A stretch of 64,000 nucleotides of DNA from Desulfuromonas sp. CSMB_57 (GTDB taxonomy: Bacteria; Desulfobacterota; Desulfuromonadia; Desulfuromonadales; Syntrophotaleaceae): contig NZ_JAFCIY020000024.1 in NCBI RefSeq assembly GCF_020194955.2, positions 1 to 64,000 of the forward strand. Reading direction: 5' to 3'. A program made the position numbers and the translations under genes. Below the pieces are notes generated by a model. It searched no databases. It was not told the DNA's origin and saw only the letters and a list, made by a program, of their open reading frames with translations. Of the stretch, positions 16,971-26,138 are shown in pieces; the first letter of the stretch is position 1, and the number at the start of each line of letters is the position of its first letter.

Positions 16971-18296
16971 TCAATTCAGGATGATACTCGACTCGCCCCG
17001 GGCGACAACCTGGATTGACAACCGATCGTTCAACACCCTTGCCTCGCCCAGGGACAAGGATTTCACGGCACCGGTTAATTTCACATGTTCGACGATTTGC
17101 AGACCGGACAAGGCCGAGGAGGCCTTAAGGCGGGCCTGCTCCAATTGCTCGGCGACAGCGGCATCGAGCTTGGTCTTGATGGTCCTGCGAATCGGACTGC
17201 TGAACAACCAGCTGCCGGCACTGATCAACCATCCCGTCTTTTTGGTATCGAAATCGACATTTTCAAACGTCAGAGTATTGTTCTGCGGGTTGTACACCGG
17301 CTTCGCAAACAGCGTCAGTTCTCCTTTGAAATCCCCGGCCGTGCTCAGTGCCACCACCAAGCGTCCCTCCTCCCCCTTAAGCTTGAAATCCTTTATGGTA
17401 ATTTTCTTGTCGTCACCAAATGTTTGCTCCAACAACACCGGGTTGAGGGCGGTCACGAGATCGGCCAGAAAGATGTTGGTGGCCAGCTGAATGTGAAAAC
17501 TCTTGTCGAAAGCCGTCAGCAGCTGCACCGGCGGCAACGGCTTCACCGCCGTGGCGGCCGGCTTCGGCCCGACAACGATCTCGGCACCGGTCACTACACC
17601 CATGGCCAAACGAATGGCGTTGTTGGCCGTCGACAGGGGACTCATGACGATTTTTTCCGGGGTCAGCTTCAGCCAGGTGCTGAATTCCTGACTGACCTGT
17701 ATCGGGGAGAAGGCATTCCGCCAGAGCGGCGCCACCTTGGCACGCAGTTGAACAGCGTCGTTTATCTTGGCGTCCAGGATCGGCGCCATAAGTCTTTGCA
17801 CCGGCTCCGAGACGCTCTCTACCATGCCTTTCGGTTTCAGGGACAAGGGCCCGAGCTTGAGGGTGTCCACCAGGCTGTCCGACAAACCGGTATAGTACAG
17901 CTCGGTCTTGAGGCGCCAGTCCGGTGTGACCTTCACCCTGGCCTTGAACCTCAACCCGGCCCGGAGCGGGTAGCTTTCATAGAGGGCATTGCTGAAGGTC
18001 AGCTGCACGGGCACCGTGAGATGCACAAAGTCATCCGACGCCGAAACCGCCACCGGGCCATTCCGAAGCACTGCCACGGAGACGCCCAACCCACCCTGCC
18101 CTTTATAGAGATCCTTGGGCAGAGCCTGGTTGATAACGGTAGCGAGCTCGGAGGATGAAGTCTCGACACAGAGGTTGATGGAGGACGGCGGCACGGCGGC
18201 ACAAACCCTCGCCATGCTGCCCAGCAAAAACAGCGAAAGAATGAAAAGCCGTCTAAAAATGCATGTAATATCCATTTTTTTAAGTGAACTTTGCAT
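16971..18296 (-). CDS. DUF4403 family exported protein
   Basis: 441 residues with an N-terminal signal peptide (hydrophobic core in FILSLFLLGSMARVCAA, residues about 15-31). The remainder is a repetitive beta-rich protein of the DUF4403 type: lipid-transfer-like beta domains with ARVKVTPDWRLKTELYYTG, VSQEFSTWLKLTPEKI and a C-terminal KLDAAVAEQLEQARLKA helix. The function is unknown; the fold suggests an envelope role. The ATG at 18296 was chosen because the signal peptide follows it directly. It is transcribed alone on the minus strand. Confidence 0.75.
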   Translation of the reverse strand: MQSSLKKMDITCIFRRLFILSLFLLGSMARVCAAVPPSSINLCVETSSSELATVINQALPKDLYKGQGGLGVSVAVLRNGPVAVSASDDFVHLTVPVQLTFSNALYESYPLRAGLRFKARVKVTPDWRLKTELYYTGLSDSLVDTLKLGPLSLKPKGMVESVSEPVQRLMAPILDAKINDAVQLRAKVAPLWRNAFSPIQVSQEFSTWLKLTPEKIVMSPLSTANNAIRLAMGVVTGAEIVVGPKPAATAVKPLPPVQLLTAFDKSFHIQLATNIFLADLVTALNPVLLEQTFGDDKKITIKDFKLKGEEGRLVVALSTAGDFKGELTLFAKPVYNPQNNTLTFENVDFDTKKTGWLISAGSWLFSSPIRRTIKTKLDAAVAEQLEQARLKASSALSGLQIVEHVKLTGAVKSLSLGEARVLNDRLSIQVVARGESSIILN

Positions 18297-18510
18297 ACCC
18301 CGTAGCTCCCCAATAAGGCTATCCGTGCCGGGCGTCGTAGCGAGCGAGGTCGCACCCGGCCACCCTGCGGATGATGACATACTGCAAAAGCTCCGGCAAA
18401 TCAAGAGGGCATTTCCTAAAGATCTCCTCTGTCCTGGAAAAAATTTTGTGGTATAGTTTAACTACCTCAGACGCAAAAGAGGCATTTGGATGGAAAAGGA
18501 GGAAGACGTT

Positions 18511-18561
18511 ATGACAGTCTCTGATCCGCCGGGCCAAATGGGGGAATTCTTATCCAACTAA
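18511..18561 (+). CDS. Possible 16-residue mini-ORF
   Basis: ATG at 18511 preceded by AAGGAGGA with 7-8 nt spacing, ending in TAA at 18559-18561; peptide MTVSDPPGQMGEFLSN. A TATAGT -10-like box lies about 55 bp upstream and a strong terminator 85 bp downstream, so it could be a self-contained short transcript, or the relic of a gene lost by deletion. No homology can be claimed. Confidence 0.3.
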   Translation: MTVSDPPGQMGEFLSN

Positions 18562-18645
18562 AATTTGCTATCCCATGGATTATTCAGTCCGGATAATCCG
18601 TCACAGATTCCCACGACGGGAAATCACAAAGAGTTGATTCAATGC

Positions 18646-18678
18646 AAAACGCCCCGGAGCATGTTTCCGGGGCGTTTT
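18646..18678. terminator. Bidirectional rho-independent terminator
   Basis: A perfect 13-bp stem AAAACGCCCCGGA/TCCGGGGCGTTTT with a 7-nt loop. T-tracts follow on both strands, so it can end the long minus-strand operon that finishes with rimO and also the short plus-strand unit upstream. Confidence 0.85.
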
Positions 18679-18759
18679 GATTTTGGTGGGGAATTGCGGA
18701 GCGATCCCCTCTCGATCGCGACCGTTCCGCAAAGGGGGCTTTAAAGCCGCCGTTTCCCC

Positions 18760-20130
18760 CTACCCTTCAGCCCCGACCAGCACCTCCCCATCGGAACCAA
18801 CAATCTCACCAATGAGATCATATTCGGACGAGTCGGTAATGCGCAGGGGCACGATGCTGCCGACATCCGCCTGGCCGGCGGTGATGTAGACCTGACCGTC
18901 AACATCGGGCGCCTGCCGAATACTGCGGCCGCTGAGGAGCAATTCCGTTTCTTCGCTGTAACCTTCGACCAGCACTGGCACCACCTGACCGATGAGGGCG
19001 CGGTTGCGGCGGAAGGAGACCCGCTGCTGAGCCTTCATCAGCTTGCGGTAGCGGCTTTGCTTGACTCGCTCCGGTACCTGGTTGGGCAGCACCGCGGCGG
19101 GGGTGCCTTCCTCGCGGGAATAACAGAACACGCCGACCCGATCGAAGTGGCCCTCTTCGACGAAGGCCAGCAGGCGGGCGAACTGCTCTTCCGTCTCGCC
19201 GGGAAAGCCGACGATGAAGGAGGTGCGCAAGGTCAGATCGGGGATTTTATCACGCAGTCGCCCGACCAGGGAGCGGATGGTGGGCTCGTCGACCCGGCGA
19301 TTCATGAGCGCCAGGACGCCGTCGTCGATATGCTGCAAAGGGATGTCGAGATAGCTGCAGATCTTCTCCTCCCTCGCCACCAGTTCCACCAGATCCTCGG
19401 TGACGCCGTCGGGATAGGCGTAGAGCAGCCTGAGCCACTGCAGGCCGTCGATCTTGACCAGTTCCCGCAGCAGGCCTTCAAGGCGCGCGCCGTCGTGGCG
19501 GTCGTTGCCGAAGGCGGTGATGTCCTGGGCGATGAGATTGATCTCCTGGACCCCTTCGTCCACCAATCGCCGCACCTCGGCCACCACCGAGTCGATACTG
19601 CGCGAGCGCAGGGGACCGCGCAGCTGGGGAATGACGCAGTAGGAGCAGAAGTTGCTGCAGCCTTCGGCGATCTTGACGTAGGTGGAGTAGAAGGGCGAGG
19701 ATTTGACCCGTGGCGTGGTGTGGTCGTACAGATACTGGGGCAGGCCGACGGACTGGCGGACCGACTCGCCGCGTTCCAGGGCCTCGATGAGCTCGGTCAG
19801 GCGCGGCACATCGCCGGTGCCGATGAACAGATCGACTTCCGGCAACTCGCCGGCCAGATCGTCCACATAGCGCTGGGGCAGACAGCCGGTGACCACCAGC
19901 AGCCGGCATTGGCCGGTTTTCTTGTGTTCCGCAGCCTCGAGGATGGTTTCAACCGATTCCTCTTTGGCGTCACTGATGAACGCACAGGTATTGACGACAA
20001 TGATTTCCGCTTCGTTTTCCTCGGTGGTGATTTCATAGCGATCCACCGGCAGATAGCCCAGCATCACCTCGGCATCCACCAGGTTCTTGGCACAACCGAG
20101 GCTGATCATGCTTACTTTACGCTTACCCAA
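18760..20130 (-). CDS. rimO: Ribosomal protein S12 methylthiotransferase RimO
   Basis: Radical SAM enzyme that adds a methylthio group to the conserved aspartate of ribosomal protein S12. 456 residues: an N-terminal UPF0004 domain ([26 protein letters not shown]), a radical SAM core with C-x3-C-x2-C (CSNFCSYC, about residue 155), and a C-terminal TRAM domain ending in the LIGEIVG segment. The start is TTG at 20130 with AGGAGG 5 nt upstream, giving [16 protein letters not shown]; no ATG gives a better N-terminus. It is the last gene of the run starting at hldD, 53 bp after yajQ. Confidence 0.96.
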   Translation of the reverse strand: MGKRKVSMISLGCAKNLVDAEVMLGYLPVDRYEITTEENEAEIIVVNTCAFISDAKEESVETILEAAEHKKTGQCRLLVVTGCLPQRYVDDLAGELPEVDLFIGTGDVPRLTELIEALERGESVRQSVGLPQYLYDHTTPRVKSSPFYSTYVKIAEGCSNFCSYCVIPQLRGPLRSRSIDSVVAEVRRLVDEGVQEINLIAQDITAFGNDRHDGARLEGLLRELVKIDGLQWLRLLYAYPDGVTEDLVELVAREEKICSYLDIPLQHIDDGVLALMNRRVDEPTIRSLVGRLRDKIPDLTLRTSFIVGFPGETEEQFARLLAFVEEGHFDRVGVFCYSREEGTPAAVLPNQVPERVKQSRYRKLMKAQQRVSFRRNRALIGQVVPVLVEGYSEETELLLSGRSIRQAPDVDGQVYITAGQADVGSIVPLRITDSSEYDLIGEIVGSDGEVLVGAEG

Positions 20131-20183
20131 TTGACCTCCTGAAAAAACGCCCGTCACCGGGCCGGTAACTTGCTGCCGGCGGC

Positions 20184-20669
20184 TTAGGACCGCATGTTGA
20201 CGAATTGCAGTTCGATGCCGAGATCCTGGCCCTTGAGCAATTGGATGACCTCCTGCAGATCGTCGATCTTCTTGCCCGTCACCCGCACCTGGTCCTCCAT
20301 GATCTGGGCCTGGACCTTGAGTTTGCTGTCTTTGACGAGCTTGACGATATCCTTGCCCTTGTCTTTGGAAATCCCCTGCACGATGCCGACCCGCTGCCGC
20401 ACCGCACCCCCTGAAGCCGGTTCCTTCTTGCCATAATCGAGGCATTTCGGGGACACGTTGCGACGCACCAGCTTGCCCTTGAGCACCTCGATCACCGCAT
20501 CCAGCTTGTAGTCGTCGGCGCCGAGCAAAACGATGGCGTCCTTTTCCAGGTTGATCTCGTTATGGGTACCCTTGAAATCGTAGCGCTGCTCGATCTCCTT
20601 TAAGGCTTGGTTGACGGCATTGTCAATCTCCTGCATATCCACTTTGGAAACAATGTCGAAACTTGGCAT
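20184..20669 (-). CDS. yajQ: YajQ family nucleotide-binding protein
   Basis: 161 residues, complete, matching the YajQ/DUF520 family throughout: [18 protein letters not shown] at the start, RYDFKGT, the [14 protein letters not shown] middle and [15 protein letters not shown] near the end. Family members have two ferredoxin-like domains and have been reported to bind c-di-GMP or nucleic acids; the role here is not evident. It lies between lolA and rimO in the same direction with gaps of about 50-65 bp. Confidence 0.93.
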   Translation of the reverse strand: MPSFDIVSKVDMQEIDNAVNQALKEIEQRYDFKGTHNEINLEKDAIVLLGADDYKLDAVIEVLKGKLVRRNVSPKCLDYGKKEPASGGAVRQRVGIVQGISKDKGKDIVKLVKDSKLKVQAQIMEDQVRVTGKKIDDLQEVIQLLKGQDLGIELQFVNMRS

Positions 20670-20733
20670 CGATCCTCTCTCCGATGTACTGTGACTATGT
20701 AAAATGGGCTTCCGCCCTTCCCTCTCGCCCGGA

Positions 20734-21483
20734 TCAGAAACCGAAGTCTTCGCGCCCGGGCCGCAGGATTTCGGTGCCGGGCGGCGCCACGAACTTGAAC
20801 AGGGAGTCCGCCGGCCCGCGGTTGAGGCGAATATTGCGAAACCGGATGGTGGTGCGGTTGCCGTCGCCGCCCATCAGGGTCGCGGCACGCACCGGATAGC
20901 GCAACGCCCCGTTCTTGCTCTCCACGGACTGCCGATCGACTTCGAGCAACAGCTTTTCCAGCAGCGCCGACGGCTGGCGCGGCTTCAGCTGCAGCCGATA
21001 GTGCCCCTCGGCGGAGCGTCGCGGCTGGGCCCAGGCAATCTCAAAATGGCGTTCGAGGTTGCCCAGCCCGGTGAGAAACAGCAGGGGATTGTCGCTGGTG
21101 GCCGCGGCGCCGTTCTGGGGCAGCTCCGACTCCATCACCTGCCGGTTCTGGGGCAGGTGAACCCAGACCATACGGCCGTCGGAGATGATCAACTGCGGCT
21201 CCGGACGCCGATATTCCCAACGGAAGCGGGTCAGGCCGGTTTTGCCGCCAAAGCGTACCGCCACCTGGCCGGAGGCGGTCTGCAGCTGGTCCAGAGAACT
21301 CAGGTAGGCCTCCTGTTCGAAATCGCCCTCGAAATCCCGGATCGCCGATGCCCCATTGGCCCGAAACGGGGCTTCCAGAGCCCGGACCACATTGGCCAGG
21401 GGCACTTCGGTGCCGTTGGCCCAGACCGGGCAGACCAACAGCATCAGGCCGCACAGGGCTATCCAGATTGTTTTTTGCATCAT
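20734..21483 (-). CDS. lolA: Outer-membrane lipoprotein carrier LolA
   Basis: 249 residues with a signal peptide (hydrophobic [16 protein letters not shown], residues 6-21). The mature protein shows the LolA pattern: [30 protein letters not shown] with the LPQNRQ strand, and the C-terminal [23 protein letters not shown]. It should ferry lipoproteins across the periplasm. Its ATG shares one base with the cheA stop (TAATG), so it is translationally coupled to a chemotaxis kinase, an unexpected partner. Confidence 0.88.
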   Translation of the reverse strand: MMQKTIWIALCGLMLLVCPVWANGTEVPLANVVRALEAPFRANGASAIRDFEGDFEQEAYLSSLDQLQTASGQVAVRFGGKTGLTRFRWEYRRPEPQLIISDGRMVWVHLPQNRQVMESELPQNGAAATSDNPLLFLTGLGNLERHFEIAWAQPRRSAEGHYRLQLKPRQPSALLEKLLLEVDRQSVESKNGALRYPVRAATLMGGDGNRTTIRFRNIRLNRGPADSLFKFVAPPGTEILRPGREDFGF

Positions 21484-23339
21484 TATCGCTCCCTGGTCGG
21501 CAAGCCGACCGTACCGGACCCTGCATCGAGCAGGGTCTGAGGTTCGAGTAAAAAGGCGATACGCCCATCGCCGAGTTGCGTCGCCCCGCACAGTCCCGGC
21601 AGCTGATCCAGAGGGTAGCGCAGCGGTTTGATGAACACATCCTGCTGGCCGAGAAGCGCTTCCACCACCAGGCCGAGACGCCGGCCGTGCCGGTTGACGA
21701 CCACCACCGCCGGGTGGCTCGGCCAGTCTGCCGGCCGGCCGAGCAGAACATGGAGACCGATCAAGGGCAATTCCTCTTCCGCCAGGCAAGCCACCCAGCC
21801 GGCCTCGCCCCGCCGCAGCTGCCCGGGATCCGGTTCCAGGGTGCTGAGGATACGGGTGACGGGAAACCCGACCGGCTCACCGCCACAGCTTACCAGCAAC
21901 ACCGGCGCGATGGCAACGGTTCGGGGCAGCACCATGCGCACACAGGTTCCCGCGCCGGGCCGGGACTCCAGTTCCAAGTGCCCCCCCAGTTGTTCCACGC
22001 CCTGCCGGACGGCATCCATTCCAACGCCCCGCCCGGAACTGGCCGTAACCCGGGAGGCGGTGGAAAAACCCGGGCGGCAGACCAGCATCAGGGCTTCCTC
22101 GGGCGACAGACGCGCCGCGTCGGACGCCGTCAGGAAGCCATCGGCCACCGCCCGGCGGCGGATGGCCTCCCGGTCCATGCCGCGGCCGTCATCCGCCACC
22201 TCCAGCAACAACTGGCCGCTCTGGCGTACGGCACGCACCTGGATGGTGCCACTGCTTTCGATGCCGTGATCGATGGCATTGCGCACCGCATGTTCCAAGG
22301 GGACCACGACGGCCTCGAGAATTGCCCGGTCAAGTCGCTCTTCGGTGCCGCTCAACCGCAGGACGATGTGCTTGCCGGCGGCCCGGGCCAGGGACTGGAC
22401 CAGGTGGGGCAAACGCTCGGTAACCGTCGACAGGGCCACCATGCGCGCACTCAGCACCTCCTGGCGCAACTGATCCAGCAACCCGTCGAACTGCTCCAGT
22501 TCCTCTGTCAGCGCCTCCAGGGATCCCTTGCCCAAGGCCGTCCGCAGACCATGCCGCATGGTGACCAGCTCGCCGGTAAGATTAACCAGACGATCCAGCA
22601 GGGCTGCCGACACCCGTACCCGGTTGCCCTCCTGCGCCCTGCCGGGACGGAGGGTAACAGCCGGCGGCGAGGTCAACGCTAATTCGACGTGCAGAGGGCC
22701 GGCAACGTTTACCAAACGCGCGGTCGCCTCCTCGACGGCCAACGGGCAGCGCCAACGCGCCTCCAGTCTGGCCGGCAGCCGGTCTGCCGCCAATTCCTCG
22801 GGCGCCGGCCGGCAGCTCAGCAGGGTGCCGAGCCGCATGAGTTCGTTGACCAGCCAAAGCCAGTGGGACAGGGCCACGGAGCCGGATTCGGCAGGAACCA
22901 CAGTAAGCTCGTACAGGCCGCCCCCGGGCACCAGGCTGCGGCCGGCCGGCGTTGCAGGCTCCGCCGCCGGCCCGCAGTCCAGCGCCTCGCCGGAGCTCTC
23001 CGGCCGACCGGCGGCGATGTCCTCGAGCCGCTTCTCCAGCACAGCCTGTCCCGCCCGCAACTGCTCGATGGCAGCTGCCGGCAGTCGGCCCTCCCGCCGA
23101 AACCGGGCCAGTACATCTTCCAGGCGATGGGCCAGTGCCGCCATCCTGTCGTAGCCCATGGTGGCCGCCATGCCCTTCAGGGAATGCACCGCCCGGAACA
23201 GCGCATTAAGCTCCTCCAGGTTTTGCGGTGTTTCTTCCAGCACCAGCAACTGCCTGGCCATGGCGTTCAGGTGCTCGCCGGCTTCGCTGAGAAACAGCTC
23301 CCGATAACCGGGAGGCAAGGTGAAGGAGGCCGCCGTCAT
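21483..23339 (-). CDS. cheA: Chemotaxis histidine kinase CheA
   Basis: 618 residues. An N-terminal HPt domain has phospho-accepting H52 in AVHSLKGMAA. A variable region follows in place of a clear P2, then a P3 dimerisation helix pair near VSAALLDRLVNLTGELVTMRH, a P4 ATPase with EHAVRNAIDHGIE and the VADDGRGMD and GRGVGMDAVR motifs, and a C-terminal CheW-like P5 domain. The start at 23339 overlaps the cheW stop (ATGA). There is no CheY or CheB/CheR in the cluster, so the response regulator must be encoded elsewhere or the output is not flagellar. Confidence 0.93.
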   Translation of the reverse strand: MTAASFTLPPGYRELFLSEAGEHLNAMARQLLVLEETPQNLEELNALFRAVHSLKGMAATMGYDRMAALAHRLEDVLARFRREGRLPAAAIEQLRAGQAVLEKRLEDIAAGRPESSGEALDCGPAAEPATPAGRSLVPGGGLYELTVVPAESGSVALSHWLWLVNELMRLGTLLSCRPAPEELAADRLPARLEARWRCPLAVEEATARLVNVAGPLHVELALTSPPAVTLRPGRAQEGNRVRVSAALLDRLVNLTGELVTMRHGLRTALGKGSLEALTEELEQFDGLLDQLRQEVLSARMVALSTVTERLPHLVQSLARAAGKHIVLRLSGTEERLDRAILEAVVVPLEHAVRNAIDHGIESSGTIQVRAVRQSGQLLLEVADDGRGMDREAIRRRAVADGFLTASDAARLSPEEALMLVCRPGFSTASRVTASSGRGVGMDAVRQGVEQLGGHLELESRPGAGTCVRMVLPRTVAIAPVLLVSCGGEPVGFPVTRILSTLEPDPGQLRRGEAGWVACLAEEELPLIGLHVLLGRPADWPSHPAVVVVNRHGRRLGLVVEALLGQQDVFIKPLRYPLDQLPGLCGATQLGDGRIAFLLEPQTLLDAGSGTVGLPTRER

Positions 23340-23776
23340 GCGCGCCCTCGCCAGGTGGCGGCGGCCAGGCATTCATCCAGGGACCGGCGCAACCGGGCAA
23401 CATCGAGGAGCACCGCTATGCCGCGGGTGGTGGGGAAGACCCGCCCCTCCCAATTTCCGGCCAGGGTGCCGGCCAGCGGTTGCGCCGCGAGAGTCAGGCT
23501 GCACAGACCGTGTACGGCCCCGACAGCCAGGGCTACCGCGAGCTGCGGTGCGGAGACAACCACCAGGCGCCGGTCATGGACCGTAGGCTGCTCACCGAGC
23601 AGAGTGGCCAGCTCGATGACCGGCAACACTTCTCCCTGAACACTGACGGCACCGATGAAACCCGGTGGGGCCATAGGCAGGGCCTGCACCCGGCGATCCT
23701 GCACGATCTCTCCCAGCTGCCCCAGTTCAAACCCTACCAGGCGCCGGCCGGCACTCAACAGCAGAGCCTGGGACAT
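23336..23776 (-). CDS. CheW-like coupling protein
   Basis: 146 residues, a single CheW domain: an opening strand with VGFELGQLGEIV, ALPMAPPGFIGAVSVQGEVLPVIELATLLG as the recognisable core, and a C-terminal VLLDVARLRRSL. It couples the receptor encoded immediately upstream (2-nt gap) to CheA immediately downstream (4-nt overlap). The order mcp-cheW-cheA suggests a dedicated three-component array. Confidence 0.87.
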   Translation of the reverse strand: MSQALLLSAGRRLVGFELGQLGEIVQDRRVQALPMAPPGFIGAVSVQGEVLPVIELATLLGEQPTVHDRRLVVVSAPQLAVALAVGAVHGLCSLTLAAQPLAGTLAGNWEGRVFPTTRGIAVLLDVARLRRSLDECLAAATWRGRA

Positions 23777-23778
23777 GG

Positions 23779-25053
23779 TCAGGACTGGGGCGCGGCGAGA
23801 CGAAACTGGCTGACCCGATCCATCAGTTCCTCCGCCAAGGCAGTGAGTTCTTGCGCCGACCGGGCCAGTTCCTCCATGGCCCCGGACTGCTGCACCGTGG
23901 CTGCCGAGGCCTGCTGGCTGGCCGCGGCATTTTCCGTCACCACCCGGGCGATTTCCTCGATGACTCCGACCATGGACCCGGCCGCCGCGGTCTGATCCGA
24001 AGACAGGCGGCTGATGGCCAAAGCCCGTTCCTGGGTGGCCAGAGCCGTCTCGATGATTTCCCGGAAGGCATTGCCGGTCTGGTCCACGGCGGCGCGGCCG
24101 GCAGTCATCTCCTGGGCGCGTTCCTTGAGCAGAACCTGCACCTGCTGGCTTTCCTCGCGCAGGGTTTCGATCTGGGCCGTAATCTCCGCCGTAGAACGCT
24201 CGGCGCTGTCCGCCAGCTTGCAGATCTCCTCGGCCACCACGGTAAAACCCCTCCCGTATTCTCCGGCACGGGCCGCTTCGATGGAGGCGTTGAGGGCCAG
24301 CAGGTTGGTTTTCTGGGAAATGTTGGTAATAAACTCGGCGATGCGGCCGATCTTCTGAACCCGGCCGGTAAAGGTCAACATCTGCTGGCTCTGCTGTTCG
24401 ACGCCATCCAGCATGCGCGCCAGCTGTTCCATGGCCTGAGCGACCGTACGGCCGCCGCCCTGGGCGGTGCGGGCCATCTCGTCCGCCGAGACCGCCGTGG
24501 TGCGAGCCGTCTCGGCGACCCGCTCGATGGACGAAGCCAGTTCGCGAATATGCTCGGAGCTGCGCTCGGTCATGGCCGCCTGGGTTTCCGCGCCGTGGCT
24601 GATGAGCTCTACCGCGCCGGCCACCTCGTGGGCGGAAGCGGTCATTTCCTCGGAGGTCGCCGACAACCCGTGGGCCGATTCGGCCACCCTGGTGGAGGAG
24701 GTGCGGATGTAACCGACCAGCTCCCGCAGATTGTCCACGACCCGATTGAGGGATTCGGCCAGTTCCTCCGTTTCGTCCTGAAACCGGTTGTTGGGCAATT
24801 CCACAGTGCGGGACAAGTCGCCGGCACTGAGGCGTCCGGCGGCTTCCTTCAGAACCAGGATGTTGGCTGAAAAGGCCTTGGAAAAGCCCCATCCCAGCAG
24901 CAACCCCACCAGAATGGCGCAAGCCGTGGCCAGGGTCTGTTCCAGATAGGCCGGTACCAGATGCAACTGGGGCAGCAGAATGTTGAGAGCCACCGTGGCG
25001 GCAATCACGATGATGAAACCGATGACGAACTTGTAGGTGATTTCAACGCGCAT
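23779..25053 (-). CDS. Methyl-accepting chemotaxis protein without periplasmic sensor domain
   Basis: 424 residues. Two transmembrane helices (about 8-27 and 40-58) are joined by only about a dozen residues, so there is no periplasmic ligand domain. A HAMP domain follows (about 58-110), then a long signalling coiled coil with the hairpin tip [32 protein letters not shown]. It probably senses membrane or cytoplasmic conditions, or a partner protein. ATG at 25053 with AAGGAG upstream; the longer frame adds an unlikely 47-residue extension. Confidence 0.93.
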   Translation of the reverse strand: MRVEITYKFVIGFIIVIAATVALNILLPQLHLVPAYLEQTLATACAILVGLLLGWGFSKAFSANILVLKEAAGRLSAGDLSRTVELPNNRFQDETEELAESLNRVVDNLRELVGYIRTSSTRVAESAHGLSATSEEMTASAHEVAGAVELISHGAETQAAMTERSSEHIRELASSIERVAETARTTAVSADEMARTAQGGGRTVAQAMEQLARMLDGVEQQSQQMLTFTGRVQKIGRIAEFITNISQKTNLLALNASIEAARAGEYGRGFTVVAEEICKLADSAERSTAEITAQIETLREESQQVQVLLKERAQEMTAGRAAVDQTGNAFREIIETALATQERALAISRLSSDQTAAAGSMVGVIEEIARVVTENAAASQQASAATVQQSGAMEELARSAQELTALAEELMDRVSQFRLAAPQS

Positions 25054-25139
25054 CGAACAGCTCCTTGGTTGTCGTCCGGATGCCCGCAGTGGCCGACTGG
25101 CGGCCAAGCCGGATCCTCCGTGAACGGCCGGCGCGCTCG

Positions 25140-26138
25140 TCAGCCCGAGCCGTGGCGAAAATGGTTGAATCCGGAGGCTGACGCCTTTCGGCAATGTCCG
25201 GCCGCATCCTGAATCAGAAGCCCCCGGTGCGACGGCTCAACCGTGCCGATGCGGGTCAACGGTACTCCGACCCGGGCGGACAGTTCCGCCAGGGCCTTGC
25301 ACCGCTCTACCGGAACGCTGAACAACAATTCGTAATCCTCGCCGCCGGCCAGGGCCAGATCCAGCAAGGACGGATCCCCGGCCAAGGCCTGGCGGAAGGG
25401 TTCCGACAGCGGCAGGCAGGCTTCCCGGACCACGGCCCCGACCCCCGAGGCCGTCAGGATGTGCCCCAAGTCCGCCAGCAGGCCATCGGAAACATCGATC
25501 ATGGCCGTCGCCAGGCCGGTTTCAGCCAGGGCTCGGCCCAACGCCACCCGGGCGGTCGGATCGTGGTGTCGGGCCGCCAGCATGGGCTGCTGCGGCCGGC
25601 CCGCGGCCAGATGGCGCAGGGCCAGAGCGCTGTCGCCCAGGGTTCCGGACACGACCAGAACATCACCGGCCCGGGCACCGGCCCGGCGCACCATCTGCTC
25701 GGGGGCCACGGATCCTTCAGCGGTGACGCTGATGAGTAGAGGCCCGGAAGAGCGACAGGTGTCGCCGCCGATGAGAACCGTATCGTATTCCCGGGCCGCC
25801 TCCAGAAAACCCTCGATGAACTGTTCCAGATCCGCCACCTCCATGGCGGCGGGAATGCCCAGGCCCAGGTAAAGGTGCCGCGGTTGGCCGCCCATGGCAG
25901 CGACATCGCTGACATTGACGGTGACGCTCTTGCGCCCCAGGGTCCGCATATCGCTCCAGGCCAGCTGAAAGTGCACCCCTTCGATGAGCAGGTCGGTGGT
26001 GGTCAGCAACAGATGACCTGCAGGCACCGTCACGGCCGCGCAATCGTCACCGATGCCGCAGCGTACCGATGCTTCGCTGCGGGCCGCGGCCCGAATCCGC
26101 TCGATAAAACCGAATTCCCCCAGTTCCGCCAGTTTCAT
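25140..26138 (-). CDS. thiL: Thiamine-monophosphate kinase ThiL
   Basis: 332 residues, full length. It phosphorylates thiamine monophosphate to thiamine pyrophosphate with ATP. Motifs: GEFGFIERI at the start, GIGDDCAAV, the [11 protein letters not shown] metal/ATP region, [18 protein letters not shown], and the later [14 protein letters not shown] and GGEDYELLF. The ATG at 26138 overlaps the lon stop by 4 nt (ATGA). The preceding lon and following mcp have no known link to thiamine. Confidence 0.96.
   Translation of the reverse strand: MKLAELGEFGFIERIRAAARSEASVRCGIGDDCAAVTVPAGHLLLTTTDLLIEGVHFQLAWSDMRTLGRKSVTVNVSDVAAMGGQPRHLYLGLGIPAAMEVADLEQFIEGFLEAAREYDTVLIGGDTCRSSGPLLISVTAEGSVAPEQMVRRAGARAGDVLVVSGTLGDSALALRHLAAGRPQQPMLAARHHDPTARVALGRALAETGLATAMIDVSDGLLADLGHILTASGVGAVVREACLPLSEPFRQALAGDPSLLDLALAGGEDYELLFSVPVERCKALAELSARVGVPLTRIGTVEPSHRGLLIQDAAGHCRKASASGFNHFRHGSG

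Larger units (their letters stand above)
18297..18759. other. Intergenic region with mini-ORF and terminator
   Basis: Holds a -10-like TATAGT (18452-18457, plus), a 16-codon ORF with a strong ribosome site (18511-18561), an inverted repeat GGATTAT/ATAATCC around 18577-18600 and the terminator at 18646-18678. The minus-strand 72-codon frame at 18319-18537 has no family resemblance. Confidence 0.5.

Noticed and set aside
18319-18537. 72-codon minus-strand frame upstream of the DUF4403 gene
   Set aside because: No ribosome site and no family resemblance; a gene fragment cannot be excluded but is unsupported.
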